41,480 nt of DNA from Rhodospirillaceae bacterium (GTDB lineage Bacteria; Pseudomonadota; Alphaproteobacteria; Bin65): NCBI GenBank assembly GCA_026709535.1, contig JAPOST010000125.1:1-41480 (forward strand). Direction: 5' to 3'. Below the pieces are notes generated by a model. That model had not been told where the DNA came from, searched no databases, and saw only the letters and a program-made list of their open reading frames with translations. The position numbers were made by a program, and so were the translations under genes. Positions within the stretch are counted from its first letter, which is position 1; every line of letters starts with the position of its first letter. This document shows positions 1 to 8,552 of the stretch, in pieces.

Positions 1-128
1 CGGCAGGGCCGTCGCCCGTGGCCGGCCCTGCTGCGGCGCCATCAGATCCTGTTCCGCGTCCGTCAAATCGTTTTGCCGATCATCATGCGCCCGGCTATAC
101 TGCGCCGAGTCGCCTCGGTCCGGGCCAT
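1..128 (-). pseudogene. IS5-type transposase, N-terminal remnant (frameshifted)
   Basis: On the minus strand an ATG at 128-126 opens a frame beginning MARTEATR. It corresponds closely to the start MAWSEATRAQYG of the remnant at 41049. A single-base deletion shortly after the start shifts the frame, and the later part then reads LTDAEQDLMAP, the familiar LTDAEW-type motif near the N-terminus of IS5-family transposases. The similarity to the 41-kb copy continues upstream of the start codon, to about position 156. The element runs off the left edge of the window, so its true extent is unknown. It cannot encode a full transposase as it stands. The family call rests on motif memory and on the match to the other copy. 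Confidence 0.6.
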
Positions 129-602
129 GGTCGGTCTCCAAACGCCCGACAGAGGACCGCAGCCCGAGGCATCACGGACTGCCGACTGGGGTTAGCTCTG
201 CTACTACGGCTAGGACCGGCTTCGGTTGTATGGCTGGGGAGCACTGCGTGCGATTTTGGTCAGGATTGCATGGAAACATAGCCAGTCTCCGCCACTGTCC
301 ATTGTTCAGCGCTGATCGTGACACCCTTGAGTCGGGTGCGCATGATGTGGATGGAATGCTCGGCTGCCGGCGACCTGGACGACGAGGCGCAGGCGTTCTG
401 TGCACGGTTCGACTGCCGTACGTTCTCCGACCGCGAACCACTGATGATGATCCTGTGGATGGCCCAGCTGGCATGGCTGATGGCTTGCTGAACTCCATTG
501 GGGCGACGCGCCGTCCCGGCTTACCGCCTGCTGAGCCGTCGGTAACCGCGTCGACAAAATACGTCAATCGAAAGAGTCTGACGCTTTCACGAAACGTTTT
601 GG
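129..602. other. Gene-poor stretch between IS remnant and GST gene
   Basis: No recognisable gene. The first about 30 bases are still similar to the 5' flank of the IS5-like remnant at 41 kb. Several overlapping open frames exist on both strands but none reads like a known protein. The least implausible is a 49-residue plus-strand frame at 342-491 (starts MMWMECSAAGDL, ends in a hydrophobic run ILWMAQLAWLMAC). It has no clear ribosome binding site and I would not call it a gene. Confidence 0.4.
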
Positions 603-1238
603 CTAGCAGTCAGCGCTCGGACGGCTCGAGACCTCAGTATACCAGCGCTGTGCGTTGGTGGCGTCCTTGGGCAATTCGATCTTGATCCATTTGGCGAAAT
701 CAATGGCTACCAAGGCCGTGATGTCGGCAATGGTGAAGTTGTCCCCGGCAAGGAAGCGCCGCTCGCCGACCAGATCGTCGAAGTCCTGCAGGAAACGCTC
801 GCAACGGAGGCGCCCCCTGGCACCCAGCTCCGGGATCTGTTCATAGTCGTACTTACCGGTCAGGGCGCGCCCGATCATGCCCTTGGCGGTATTGCGCAGG
901 CATTCTCCGATCGGCGAGAACCCTTCCAGTTCGACACGCCATTCAAGATCGGTGACCAGCCCCTTCTCAGCCGGTGAACGACCAATAAGCGGTGGATCAG
1001 GACGTGCCGCTTCAAGGTAATGGAAGATGCCGGTCGAAGAGGTGATCCGCCGGCCATCGTCAAGTTCCAGAACAGGGACGGTCCGGTACGGATTGATCGT
1101 GGTGAATTCCGGCGTGATCTGCTCCTTGTTACGCAAGTTGATCTCAATAACCTCAATATCGTCCAGCAAGCCCTTTTCGGCTAGGGCGATACGGGCGCGC
1201 CGGGGAGAGGGCGCAGTAGAGCAGTCATAGAATTTCAT
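603..1238 (-). CDS. Glutathione S-transferase family protein
   Basis: This 211-residue protein has the two-domain layout and length of cytosolic bacterial glutathione S-transferases. The N-terminal thioredoxin-like half (about residues 1-80) begins MKFYDCSTAPSPRRARIALAE. It contains the TVPVLELDDG segment around residues 53-62, where the cis-proline loop binds glutathione, followed by SSTGIFHYLE, which holds the conserved Ser of the gamma-glutamyl site. The C-terminal helical half includes FLAGDNFTIADITALVAIDFA, the typical N-capping/hydrophobic-staple region of GSTs. The likely role is conjugation of glutathione to electrophiles or a related thiol reaction in the cytoplasm; the substrate cannot be told. 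A GGAG ribosome binding site lies about 8 bases upstream of the ATG. The gene stands alone on the minus strand. Confidence 0.9.
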   Translation of the reverse strand: MKFYDCSTAPSPRRARIALAEKGLLDDIEVIEINLRNKEQITPEFTTINPYRTVPVLELDDGRRITSSTGIFHYLEAARPDPPLIGRSPAEKGLVTDLEWRVELEGFSPIGECLRNTAKGMIGRALTGKYDYEQIPELGARGRLRCERFLQDFDDLVGERRFLAGDNFTIADITALVAIDFAKWIKIELPKDATNAQRWYTEVSSRPSADC

Positions 1239-1668
1239 GGAAGATACTCCAGTCTGATAAATGTTCTCATATAGGCGGGCAGTGTCGTCCAGCGAAGGCG
1301 ATGCGAGTCGACGGCGACTCGCGAAAGTTTCGGATGGTGGGCGATTTCTTCAGGCCGTTAACCTCAATAAAATCAACGTTATCACCAAGGTTCACGCCGA
1401 CAACGGTCCAATCACCGCACAGACACCAGCGCTCAACCTGCAGCCAGCGTCCTGAATGACGCCTGACAGAATGAATTCGTCTTCCGCAGCATCCATGAAC
1501 TATTCTACTTTCGTTCCAGGGTGGTTCCCGGCCTGTTTCTTTTGTGCGTCTGGAGGGCAGGTAAGACGCCTCTCCTTTCGATTATTGCGCGATGGCTCCG
1601 GGATGCGTCGCGCAAGATTGAACTGGCTCCCAGTGCGCCCATTGCAGGACTGATTGTAGCATACGACT
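1239..1668. other. Intergenic stretch, no gene recognised
   Basis: About 430 bases between divergently oriented gst and the MFS gene. It should hold the promoters for both. Short open frames are present but none resembles a known family or carries a convincing ribosome binding site. The one clear structural element is a perfect hairpin at 1303-1322, listed separately. Confidence 0.5.
1303..1322. repeat. Perfect 8-bp inverted repeat (hairpin), GCGAGTCG-acgg-CGACTCGC
   Basis: The two arms are exact reverse complements around a four-base loop, 65 bases upstream of the GST start on the minus strand. No T-run follows on either strand, so it is not a standard intrinsic terminator. It could be an operator, an mRNA leader hairpin of gst, or a stray palindrome. 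Confidence 0.5.
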
Positions 1669-2910
1669 ATGACAACACCAATGAAAGACTCCGACTTCCG
1701 GCCGTCCCACCGTTCCAACACGTTGCTCTGGATAATGATTGGTGGCGGTGTGATTCTGTTTCTATCGTTGGGCATGCGGCAGAGCTTTGGTTTGTTTCAG
1801 TTGCCGGTCATAGAGGCCAAGGGCTGGGGACGAGAGGTATTTTCCATCGCCATTGCCATACAGAACGTCGTCTGGGGTATTACTCAGCCATTCTTTGGCT
1901 GGTTGGCTGATCGTTACGGAGCCGCCAAAATAGCAGTTCTTGGCGGCGGCCTGTATGCGCTGGGCTTGGCTTTGATGGCCTTTCCTGACAGCCAGACTCT
2001 GCTTTATCTCGGCGGCGGCCTTGTCGTCGGCATGGCGCTTGCCGCCAGCAGCTTTGCCGTCGTTCTGGGCGCCATCGGGCGCGTTGCGCCGCCCGAACGT
2101 CAAGGCATGAGCATGGGGGTGGCCAGCGCCGTGGGTTCGCTGGGACAGTTCCTGATGATCCCGGGAAGTTCGGCCTTGATCAGCATGATTGGGTGGAGCG
2201 ATGCGTTTCTCGTGCTTGCCTTTGTGATGCTGCTGATTTGTATCTGCGCACGAAGCATTCGGACGGCGCCAGCTATGAGTACTGCAGCGGTTGATCATAC
2301 AAGTGCCAAACGAGCGGTTGCCGAAGCGATGGGCCACTCTGGCTATTGGCTGCTGATGGCTGGGTTCTTCGTGTGCGGGTTCCAGATTACCTTCATCGCC
2401 ACTCATGTCGTTGCTCACGTGGAGGATAGTGGCCTTTCCAGATCAATCGCTGCCGGGACCCTGTCGCTGATTGGCTTGGGCAATATCGTCGGCTCTTATG
2501 TCGCCAGCGCGTTGGGCGACAAATACCGGCGCAAATACCTGCTCAGCATCATTTATGCCCTCCGGGCGGCGGCCATTCTGGCGCTGGTGTTGATGCCGGC
2601 GAGTCCGATCATGTCGCTGGGTTTTGGCTTGGTAATGGGCTTGCTATGGCTAGGCACCGTGCCTCTGACCACCAGCTTGGTCGGGCAGATATTTGGCACC
2701 CGATATATGACAACCCTTTTCGGCTTTGTCTATCTGACGCACCAGATGGGCGCAGCCCTTGGGGTTTATCTAGGCGGCAAAGTCTTCGACGATACGGGCT
2801 CCTACGACACGGTCTGGCTGATTGCAGCGGGGCTGGGCGTGGTGGCGGCCTTGCTCCACTGGCCTATCGCGGATAAGCCATTGCGATCCATTCGCACCGC
2901 CTCCCTGTAA
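1669..2910 (+). CDS. Major facilitator superfamily transporter
   Basis: A 413-residue inner-membrane protein with about twelve hydrophobic segments in two halves, as expected for an MFS carrier. The first hydrophobic segment begins near residue 22. The loop after TM2 reads FFGWLADRYGAAK, the classic MFS motif A (G-x-x-x-D-R-x-G), and GLVMGLLWLGTVPLTTSLVG lies in the C-terminal half. The overall pattern (MRQSFGLFQLPV followed by WGREVFSIAIAIQN) resembles the oxalate/formate-antiporter or monocarboxylate-type branch of MFS, so a small organic anion is a reasonable guess, but the substrate is not determinable. An alternative ATG lies four codons downstream (1681). The gene is monocistronic between gst and msrP. 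Confidence 0.88.
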   Translation: MTTPMKDSDFRPSHRSNTLLWIMIGGGVILFLSLGMRQSFGLFQLPVIEAKGWGREVFSIAIAIQNVVWGITQPFFGWLADRYGAAKIAVLGGGLYALGLALMAFPDSQTLLYLGGGLVVGMALAASSFAVVLGAIGRVAPPERQGMSMGVASAVGSLGQFLMIPGSSALISMIGWSDAFLVLAFVMLLICICARSIRTAPAMSTAAVDHTSAKRAVAEAMGHSGYWLLMAGFFVCGFQITFIATHVVAHVEDSGLSRSIAAGTLSLIGLGNIVGSYVASALGDKYRRKYLLSIIYALRAAAILALVLMPASPIMSLGFGLVMGLLWLGTVPLTTSLVGQIFGTRYMTTLFGFVYLTHQMGAALGVYLGGKVFDDTGSYDTVWLIAAGLGVVAALLHWPIADKPLRSIRTASL

Positions 2911-3048
2911 GCTGTTTGGCGTACCCAGGGCCTTTGTTCTTGACGGAAGGTTGAATTGTTGTGAGAGCGGATAGGCGTTAACTATCGATAATTCACAGAA
3001 GCCTGCAAATTGCATTGCAAGAGCAGAACGGCAAAGGAAGTTTCGCGC

Positions 3049-4017
3049 ATGTTTGTCCATCGACGCCGCGGCTGGGAGATTCACGATAGTCAGATCACGC
3101 CGGAAAGCGTCTTTCTGCAGCGCCGCCAACTCGCCAAGGTGCTTGCGGCCGGACCTATATTGACGGCCGCCTTGCCAGTACTGGGTCCGACCAGTGCGCT
3201 GGCCGCGACCGACCCTAGCGCTTCCCTGTATCCGGTGAAACGTAATCTGAAATACAAGGTCGACCGTCCGTTGACGCCTGAGCGGATCGCAACGACGTAC
3301 AACAACTTCTACGAATTCGGTTCGCACAAGCGGATCTATCAAACGGCCCAGCGCCTGAAACTGCGCCCCTGGATGATCACCATTGATGGCGCCGTTGAAA
3401 GACCGATGAAATTTGATATCGATGATCTTCTGAAAAGGATGCCGCTGGAAGAAAGGGTCTACGCTCACCGTTGTGTCGAGGCTTGGTCGATGGTCGTGCC
3501 CTGGTCGGGCTTTTCGCTGAAGGCACTGGTTGATCTCGCCAAGCCTTTGGGCAAGGCGAAATATTTGGTCATGCAGAGTTTTCAGGACCCCAAGGTCGCA
3601 CCGGGACAGCGACAGACCTGGTATCCTTGGCCCTACACTGAAGGCTTGACAATGTTCGAAGCAGTGAACGAATTGTCTTTCGTCGTCACCGGTCTTTACG
3701 GCAAGCCCGTTCCCAAACAGAATGGTGCGCCGCTGCGCCTTGCTGTGCCGTGGAAGTACGGCTTCAAGCATGTCAAGTCGATCGTGCGTTTTCACTTTGC
3801 CGAAAAGCGGCCCATTAGCTTCTGGGAAAAGCTTCAACGGCGTGAATACGGCTTCTGGGCCAACGTCAACCCGAAGGTCGATCATCCGCGGTGGAGTCAG
3901 GCCAGCGAGCGGGACATTGCTACCGGCAAACGGATTCCGACCAAGATTTGGAACGGCTATGGCGATTATGTAGCCTCCATGTACGCCAGTCTGAAGGGCG
4001 AAAAGCTGTTCATGTAG
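3049..4017 (+). CDS. msrP: Protein-methionine-sulfoxide reductase, molybdopterin catalytic subunit (MsrP/YedY)
   Basis: MsrP is a periplasmic molybdenum enzyme that repairs oxidised methionines in envelope proteins. The 322-residue product starts MFVHRRRGWEIHDSQITPES, typical of the family. It has a twin-arginine Tat signal (QRRQLAK, Arg25-Arg26, then a hydrophobic stretch ending LGPTSALA), consistent with export of a folded cofactor-bound protein. The Mo-coordinating cysteine is Cys142 in YAHRCVEAWSMVVPWSGF. Later motifs (QNGAPLRLAVPWKYGFKHVKS, FWANVNP) are also characteristic. I chose ATG 3049 over the TTG at 3010 because AGGAAG lies about 8 bases upstream and the family begins here. The usual haem-binding membrane partner msrQ is not adjacent on either side. 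Confidence 0.95.
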   Translation: MFVHRRRGWEIHDSQITPESVFLQRRQLAKVLAAGPILTAALPVLGPTSALAATDPSASLYPVKRNLKYKVDRPLTPERIATTYNNFYEFGSHKRIYQTAQRLKLRPWMITIDGAVERPMKFDIDDLLKRMPLEERVYAHRCVEAWSMVVPWSGFSLKALVDLAKPLGKAKYLVMQSFQDPKVAPGQRQTWYPWPYTEGLTMFEAVNELSFVVTGLYGKPVPKQNGAPLRLAVPWKYGFKHVKSIVRFHFAEKRPISFWEKLQRREYGFWANVNPKVDHPRWSQASERDIATGKRIPTKIWNGYGDYVASMYASLKGEKLFM

Positions 4018-4020
4018 TGG

Positions 4021-4047
4021 CCATGTTCTTCGCCTCCGTGAACATGG
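4021..4047 (+). terminator. Hairpin just after msrP
   Basis: CCATGTTC (4021-4028) and GAACATGG (4040-4047) form a perfect 8-bp stem with an 11-base loop, starting three bases after the msrP stop codon. There is no strong T-run directly after it, so it may be a weak terminator or a 3'-end stabilising hairpin. Confidence 0.45.
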
Positions 4048-4218
4048 TGTGAGCCAGAAAGCTCTCATGGCTGATTTGTTCGCGAACTGCGGCAATACCG
4101 CACCGAATTGGTCTTGAATTCGGAATTCCTGCATCCAATTAAATAGAACCTATCTGGTCCGGATTGGCCTCGCGGTATTTCGCGCGGCTGCCGGGTCAAG
4201 CCTTCGGAGGATTTTTTC
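4048..4218 (+). promoter_or_regulatory. Leader and promoter region of the suf operon
   Basis: This region must carry the promoter of the regulator-sufB operon. Visible elements are an AT-rich segment (AATTAAATAGAA, 4137-4148) and a small dyad ACC-tatct-GGT (4148-4158), which could be part of an Rrf2-type operator. A strong GGAGG ribosome binding site lies at 4206-4210, 8 bases before the GTG start. The operator idea is inference; I could not match it to a defined consensus. Confidence 0.3.
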
Positions 4219-4692
4219 GTGCTGCGATTGAACCGGATTACCGATTATGCAGTCGTTGTGCTCACACGGATGGCTCACGACCCTAGGCGACTTGTTACTG
4301 CGCCCCAATTATCCGAAGAATCAAACGTCCCCGCGCCGACCGTTGCCAAGGTCCTCAAAGCCCTCACGAAAGAGGGCATCCTGGCATCACAGCGCGGCGT
4401 CAACGGTGGATATCTTTTGGCGCGGTCCGCCCGCAACATTTCTATGTTCGAGGTGATCCGTGCGCTGGAAGGGCCGGTCAATCTGACTGCCTGTGTCGAC
4501 GGTGTGGAGGGGGAGTGTGACGTGGAGCAATTGTGTCCTGTGCGTGGTAACTGGGATCGGGTGAATCAGGCAATCAAGAGCGCGTTGGACGGCGTCAGTC
4601 TTGAGGACATGGCCGTGCCAACGATGTTCGGCTTACCGCTTCGAGCGTCAAAAGCCGGGCATCAGGCGCAATGGCAGGTAGAGGGTCGCTAA
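4219..4692 (+). CDS. Rrf2-family iron-sulfur regulator of the SUF operon
   Basis: A 157-residue winged-helix regulator of the Rrf2/IscR family, probably sensing Fe-S cluster status and adjusting suf expression. The N-terminus MLRLNRITDYAVVVLTRMA and the helix-turn-helix region with TVAKVLKALTKEGILASQRG followed by VNGGYLLAR are standard Rrf2 features. Three cysteines, Cys92, Cys100 and Cys106 (ACVDGVEGECDVEQLCP), are placed to bind a cluster. Their spacing, C-x7-C-x5-C, is wider than the C-x5-C-x5-C of E. coli IscR. The start is GTG with a strong GGAGG upstream. The stop codon is three bases before sufB, so the two are co-transcribed and likely autoregulated. The closest functional class is the 'SUF system regulator' subgroup rather than IscR itself. 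Confidence 0.92.
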   Translation: MLRLNRITDYAVVVLTRMAHDPRRLVTAPQLSEESNVPAPTVAKVLKALTKEGILASQRGVNGGYLLARSARNISMFEVIRALEGPVNLTACVDGVEGECDVEQLCPVRGNWDRVNQAIKSALDGVSLEDMAVPTMFGLPLRASKAGHQAQWQVEGR

Positions 4693-4695
4693 ATC

Positions 4696-6162
4696 ATGGC
4701 TGCAACTGCAGAATCCGTCGCCCAGGTTGAAGAGATCCGCAAATACAAGCACGGCTGGGAAACCGATATCGAGATGGAGACGGCCCCCAAGGGCCTGAGC
4801 GAAGATACTATTCGCTTCATTTCCGCCAAGAAAGAAGAACCTGACTGGATGCTTGGATGGCGGCTTAAGGCCTATCGTCACTGGCTGACGATGGAAGAGC
4901 CCACTTGGGCCATGGTCGACTATCCGACTATCGACTTTCAGGACATCTACTACTATGCCGCCCCAAAGACGACCGAAGGGCCTAAGAGCTTGGACGAGGT
5001 CGATCCCGAACTGCTTCGTACTTACGAAAAGCTTGGCATCCCTTTGAAGGAGCAGGAAGTTTTGGCGGGCGTGCAGGGCGCGCCCAAGGTTGCGGTTGAT
5101 GCCGTGTTCGATTCAGTGTCCGTGGCGACGACCTTCAAGAAGGAACTGGAAAGCCATGGAGTCATCTTTTGCCCGATCTCGGAAGCGTTGAAGGAACATC
5201 CCGAGCTGGTTCGAAAATATCTTGGCACCGTAGTGCCTTACACCGATAATTTCTATGCAACGCTAAACTCGGCGGTTTTCTCGGACGGGTCCTTCGTCTA
5301 CATCCCTCCGGGGGTGCGCTGTCCCATGGAATTGTCAACTTATTTCCGGATGAACGCCAAGGAATCAGGGCAATTTGAACGTACACTCGTCATTGCCGAC
5401 GAGGGCAGCTACGTTTCCTATCTGGAGGGCTGTACGGCCCCTATGCGGGACGAAAATCAACTCCACGCCGCTGTAGTCGAATTGATCACCATGGATGATG
5501 CGGAAATCAAGTATTCCACCGTGCAGAACTGGTACCCGGGCGACGAGAATGGCAAGGGCGGAATCTACAACTTTGTTACCAAGCGTGGCGCCTGCCGGGG
5601 TGACAATTCGAAGATCCGTTGGACCCAGGTTGAGACCGGCTCGGCGATCACCTGGAAATACCCTTCCTGCATCCTGCAGGGCGATAACAGCGTCGGGGAT
5701 TTCTACTCAGTGGCGATCGCTAACAATGCGCAGCAGGCCGATACCGGTACCAAGATGATCCATCTGGGAAAGGGTACTCGGTCCCGGATCATTTCGAAGG
5801 GCATCTCAGCGGGGAAGGCGCAGAATACGTACCGCGGTCTGGTAAGAATGGGCCCCAAGGCTTTGAACGGGCGTAATTTTACCCAATGTGATTCACTGCT
5901 GATAGGTGACAGGTGCGGCGCTCATACGATTCCATACATCGAGAGCAAGAACAGAACAGCCAAGGTAGAACATGAGGCGACAACCTCGCGCATCAGCGAA
6001 GATCAGATGTTCTATTGTCGGCAACGCGGCATCGGCGAGGAAGATGCCGTGGCGCTGATCGTCAACGGCTTCTGTAAAGAAGTACTTCAAGAATTGCCCA
6101 TGGAATTTGCCGTAGAAGCACAAAAACTGGTCGGAATCAGCTTGGAGGGTAGCGTTGGGTAG
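4696..6162 (+). CDS. sufB: Fe-S cluster assembly scaffold protein SufB
   Basis: SufB is the main scaffold subunit of the cytoplasmic SufBC2D complex, on which sulfur and iron are assembled into a cluster. The 488-residue length fits the family. Recognisable stretches are [77 protein letters not shown] and the beta-helix core ending [28 protein letters not shown]. The cysteine in [10 protein letters not shown] near the C-terminus corresponds to the essential cluster-assembly cysteine (Cys405 in E. coli). It follows the regulator by three bases and is separated from sufC by an unusually long 288-base gap. Confidence 0.97.
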   Translation: MAATAESVAQVEEIRKYKHGWETDIEMETAPKGLSEDTIRFISAKKEEPDWMLGWRLKAYRHWLTMEEPTWAMVDYPTIDFQDIYYYAAPKTTEGPKSLDEVDPELLRTYEKLGIPLKEQEVLAGVQGAPKVAVDAVFDSVSVATTFKKELESHGVIFCPISEALKEHPELVRKYLGTVVPYTDNFYATLNSAVFSDGSFVYIPPGVRCPMELSTYFRMNAKESGQFERTLVIADEGSYVSYLEGCTAPMRDENQLHAAVVELITMDDAEIKYSTVQNWYPGDENGKGGIYNFVTKRGACRGDNSKIRWTQVETGSAITWKYPSCILQGDNSVGDFYSVAIANNAQQADTGTKMIHLGKGTRSRIISKGISAGKAQNTYRGLVRMGPKALNGRNFTQCDSLLIGDRCGAHTIPYIESKNRTAKVEHEATTSRISEDQMFYCRQRGIGEEDAVALIVNGFCKEVLQELPMEFAVEAQKLVGISLEGSVG

Positions 6163-6450
6163 AATAATCGTTCGCCGACAGGGAAGCATGCTTCAAGGCC
6201 CATACAGTCAGCTCATATGCCGTTATGGTTCATGAAGTAGGTTGAACTTGTATCGGCGTATATATGGTCATTTTGATGGTTTGATAGACGATCATCTGCC
6301 CGAAAACTGGACCCTCAATCACCGGCATCATCATTTATGTCATCATCGCTTTGGCTGTCTGCGTGGCCTGGGTCTGGATCGTGTCCCGGCAGAGAGGGAG
6401 CGAATGGCGACTTCAGCGGCGCAAGCGACAACACAGGTTCAGGTGGAAAC
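6163..6450 (+). other. sufB-sufC gap containing a start-less hydrophobic frame
   Basis: No complete gene. From 6288 a plus-strand frame (stop TAG at 6285-6287) encodes one strong hydrophobic segment, GIIIYVIIALAVCVAWVWIV, followed by a very basic tail (SRQRGSEWRLQRRKRQHRFR). It ends within the first codons of sufC. It looks like a single-pass membrane peptide but has no ATG, GTG or TTG before the hydrophobic segment. It may be a decayed small gene or chance. TTGAAC at 6242-6247 could be a -35-like element for an internal promoter, but no good -10 sits at the right distance. Confidence 0.3.
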
Positions 6451-7203
6451 ATGATCGAAATCAAAAATTTGCACGCTGCCGTTGATGGCATGCCGATCCT
6501 GAAGGGTCTGGATCTCACGATCGCCTCCGGTGAGGTACATGCCATCATGGGCCCCAATGGCGCTGGGAAGAGCACGCTGAGTTACGTGCTATCCGGACGC
6601 GAGGGCTACCAGGTAACCGACGGCACGGTAGCTTTCAAGGGGCAGAATCTGCTGGAACTTGAACCTGAACAAAGGGCTGCCGCAGGGTTGTTCCTGGCCT
6701 TTCAGTACCCGGTTGAAATTCCGGGTGTCACCAACATGACGTTCCTGAAACACGCGCTGAACAGCGTTCGCATCCAGCGCGGAGCGGCAGAATTGGATGC
6801 GATGGAGTTCCTGAAGCTGGTTCGAGCCAAAACCAAGGAGCTCGGCATGAGCGACGACATGCTCAAACGGGCGGTCAATATTGGGTTTTCCGGCGGCGAG
6901 AAAAAGCGCAACGAAATTCTGCAAATGGCAGTACTTGAGCCGACGTTTGCAGTCCTCGACGAGACTGACAGTGGCTTGGATATTGATGCGCTGAAAATAG
7001 TGGCCGAGGGCGTCAATGCGCTGCGTTGTCGGGAACGCTCCATGCTGGTGATCACACACTATCAGCGACTGCTTGACTATATCGTGCCTGATCACGTCCA
7101 TGTTCTGGCTGCCGGGCGGATCGTGACGTCCGGCGACAAGGAGTTGGCGCTCCACTTGGAAGAAGAAGGCTATGCGGCCTTTGCCGAGAGGGCGGCTGCC
7201 TGA
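6451..7203 (+). CDS. sufC: Fe-S cluster assembly ATPase SufC
   Basis: SufC is the ABC-type ATPase that drives conformational change in the SufBC2D scaffold; it is cytoplasmic and not part of a membrane transporter. The 250-residue protein has Walker A GPNGAGKST (residues 34-42), the ABC signature FSGGEKKR, and Walker B FAVLDETDSGLD with the SufC-typical DETDSGLD ending. The Q-loop reads FLAFQYPVEIPGV, also diagnostic of SufC. The open frame extends 38 codons upstream, but ATG 6451 gives the normal N-terminus MIEIKNLHAAVDG. sufD follows after two bases. Confidence 0.97.
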   Translation: MIEIKNLHAAVDGMPILKGLDLTIASGEVHAIMGPNGAGKSTLSYVLSGREGYQVTDGTVAFKGQNLLELEPEQRAAAGLFLAFQYPVEIPGVTNMTFLKHALNSVRIQRGAAELDAMEFLKLVRAKTKELGMSDDMLKRAVNIGFSGGEKKRNEILQMAVLEPTFAVLDETDSGLDIDALKIVAEGVNALRCRERSMLVITHYQRLLDYIVPDHVHVLAAGRIVTSGDKELALHLEEEGYAAFAERAAA

Positions 7204-7205
7204 TC

Positions 7206-8552
7206 ATGCCTGACCTGATTCCCATCTCATCTCCGGGAGCGGCACCGGCTGACTGGCTTGCCGGCTGGCGTACCGGTCCGGCCGCGACAGCATCGGAGAC
7301 GCCAGAATGGTTGCAGTCCGCGCGCTCCGCCGCAGCCGGGAATTTCGAACGGATGGGCTTGCCTAGCCGCCGAGTCGAAGACTGGCGATATACCAGCCTT
7401 GCCAGCCTTGCTGAACAGAACCTGGACTGGTCGCCGCCGTCCGTAGATGTGACGCGGGAAAGTCTGCCAGCGCTCGTTTTTGGCCGCGAAGCTGACTGCC
7501 GTCTGGTGCTGGTCAACGGCGAGGTTCGGCCCAATCTGTCTTCAATACCGAATCTTGGGGATGGGGTGGTGCTGACGTCGCTGTCCAATGCTCTTGGCGA
7601 GGACGACGACCGCGTACTTCGTTTTCTGAGACAGCGATTGGCCGAAGATGGGAGCTCGCTGAAGATCTTGAACGACAGCTGGTTGCTGGATGGCTATGTC
7701 TTGATCGTGCCGGACGATACCACGATCGACATGCCGATCGAGATCCTGTCAGTCGGGACAGGTGGCGTCCGGCCACCAGCTTATCAGCCGCGCAACTTGG
7801 TGATTGCTGGCCGTCGCAGCCACGTGACAATCGTGGAATATCATATCGGATTGTGCATAGGTTCATATTTCGCCAATATCGTAACCGACATTGATGTCGG
7901 CCCGGAAGCCATTGTGCGGCACTGCAAAGTGCAGGATGAATCGAAGGAGGCCATCCATCTTGCGTTGTATTCTGCGCGGCTGGATTCGAGCGCGCAGCTG
8001 GACAGTTTCAGCTTTACTCTGGGCAGTCGGATATCCCGAAACGAACTCCGGGTGCGTCTGGAAGGGCTTGGCGCGTATTGCCGCCTTAATGGTGCCTATC
8101 TGGTCCGGGAAAACCAGCATTGCGATCACACCTCCGTCGTGAGCCATGCGTCGCCGGAGACCAGCAGCGACCAGTTGTACAAGGGTGTGTTGGATGGTCA
8201 AGCCAGTGGCGTTTACCAAGGTAAGGTTGTGGTCCATGCAGATGCGCAAAAGGTCGAAGCACATCAGATGAGCCGAGCCTTGTTGCTGTCCGAAACGTCC
8301 GAAGTCAGTACCAAGCCGGAACTGAAAATTCACGCCGATGACGTGCAATGCAGCCATGGTGCGACGGCAGGTGAATTGGATGCTGAAGCTTTATTCTATT
8401 TGCGGTCCCGAGGCATCCCGGAGATCAGGGCACGACAGTTGTTGGTTGAAGCCTTCCTGAACGAAGCAATCGACGCCGTTGCCCTAGCCGGTATGCGTTT
8501 GCCTCTGGAACAGAATGTGGTGCGTTGGATGGCGGAGCGGAGCGGACCATGA
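7206..8552 (+). CDS. sufD: Fe-S cluster assembly protein SufD
   Basis: SufD is the SufB paralogue in the SufBC2D scaffold and is needed for iron acquisition. The 448-residue length fits. The N-terminal helical part contains MGLPSRRVEDWRYTSL, the usual SufD entry motif. The beta-helix core includes GAYLVRENQHCDHTSVVSHA and SSDQLYKGVLDGQASGVYQGKVVV. The C-terminal motif KPELKIHADDVQCSHGATAGELD contains the conserved His of CSHGA (His360 in E. coli SufD), which is important at the SufB-SufD interface. The gene begins two bases after sufC and ends in an ATGA overlap with sufS, implying tight translational coupling. Confidence 0.96.
   Translation: MPDLIPISSPGAAPADWLAGWRTGPAATASETPEWLQSARSAAAGNFERMGLPSRRVEDWRYTSLASLAEQNLDWSPPSVDVTRESLPALVFGREADCRLVLVNGEVRPNLSSIPNLGDGVVLTSLSNALGEDDDRVLRFLRQRLAEDGSSLKILNDSWLLDGYVLIVPDDTTIDMPIEILSVGTGGVRPPAYQPRNLVIAGRRSHVTIVEYHIGLCIGSYFANIVTDIDVGPEAIVRHCKVQDESKEAIHLALYSARLDSSAQLDSFSFTLGSRISRNELRVRLEGLGAYCRLNGAYLVRENQHCDHTSVVSHASPETSSDQLYKGVLDGQASGVYQGKVVVHADAQKVEAHQMSRALLLSETSEVSTKPELKIHADDVQCSHGATAGELDAEALFYLRSRGIPEIRARQLLVEAFLNEAIDAVALAGMRLPLEQNVVRWMAERSGP

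Noticed and set aside
2770-4134. A 454-codon minus-strand frame across the end of the MFS gene and msrP
   Set aside because: It is antisense to the well-supported msrP and has no recognisable motifs. It is a shadow frame arising from codon bias.
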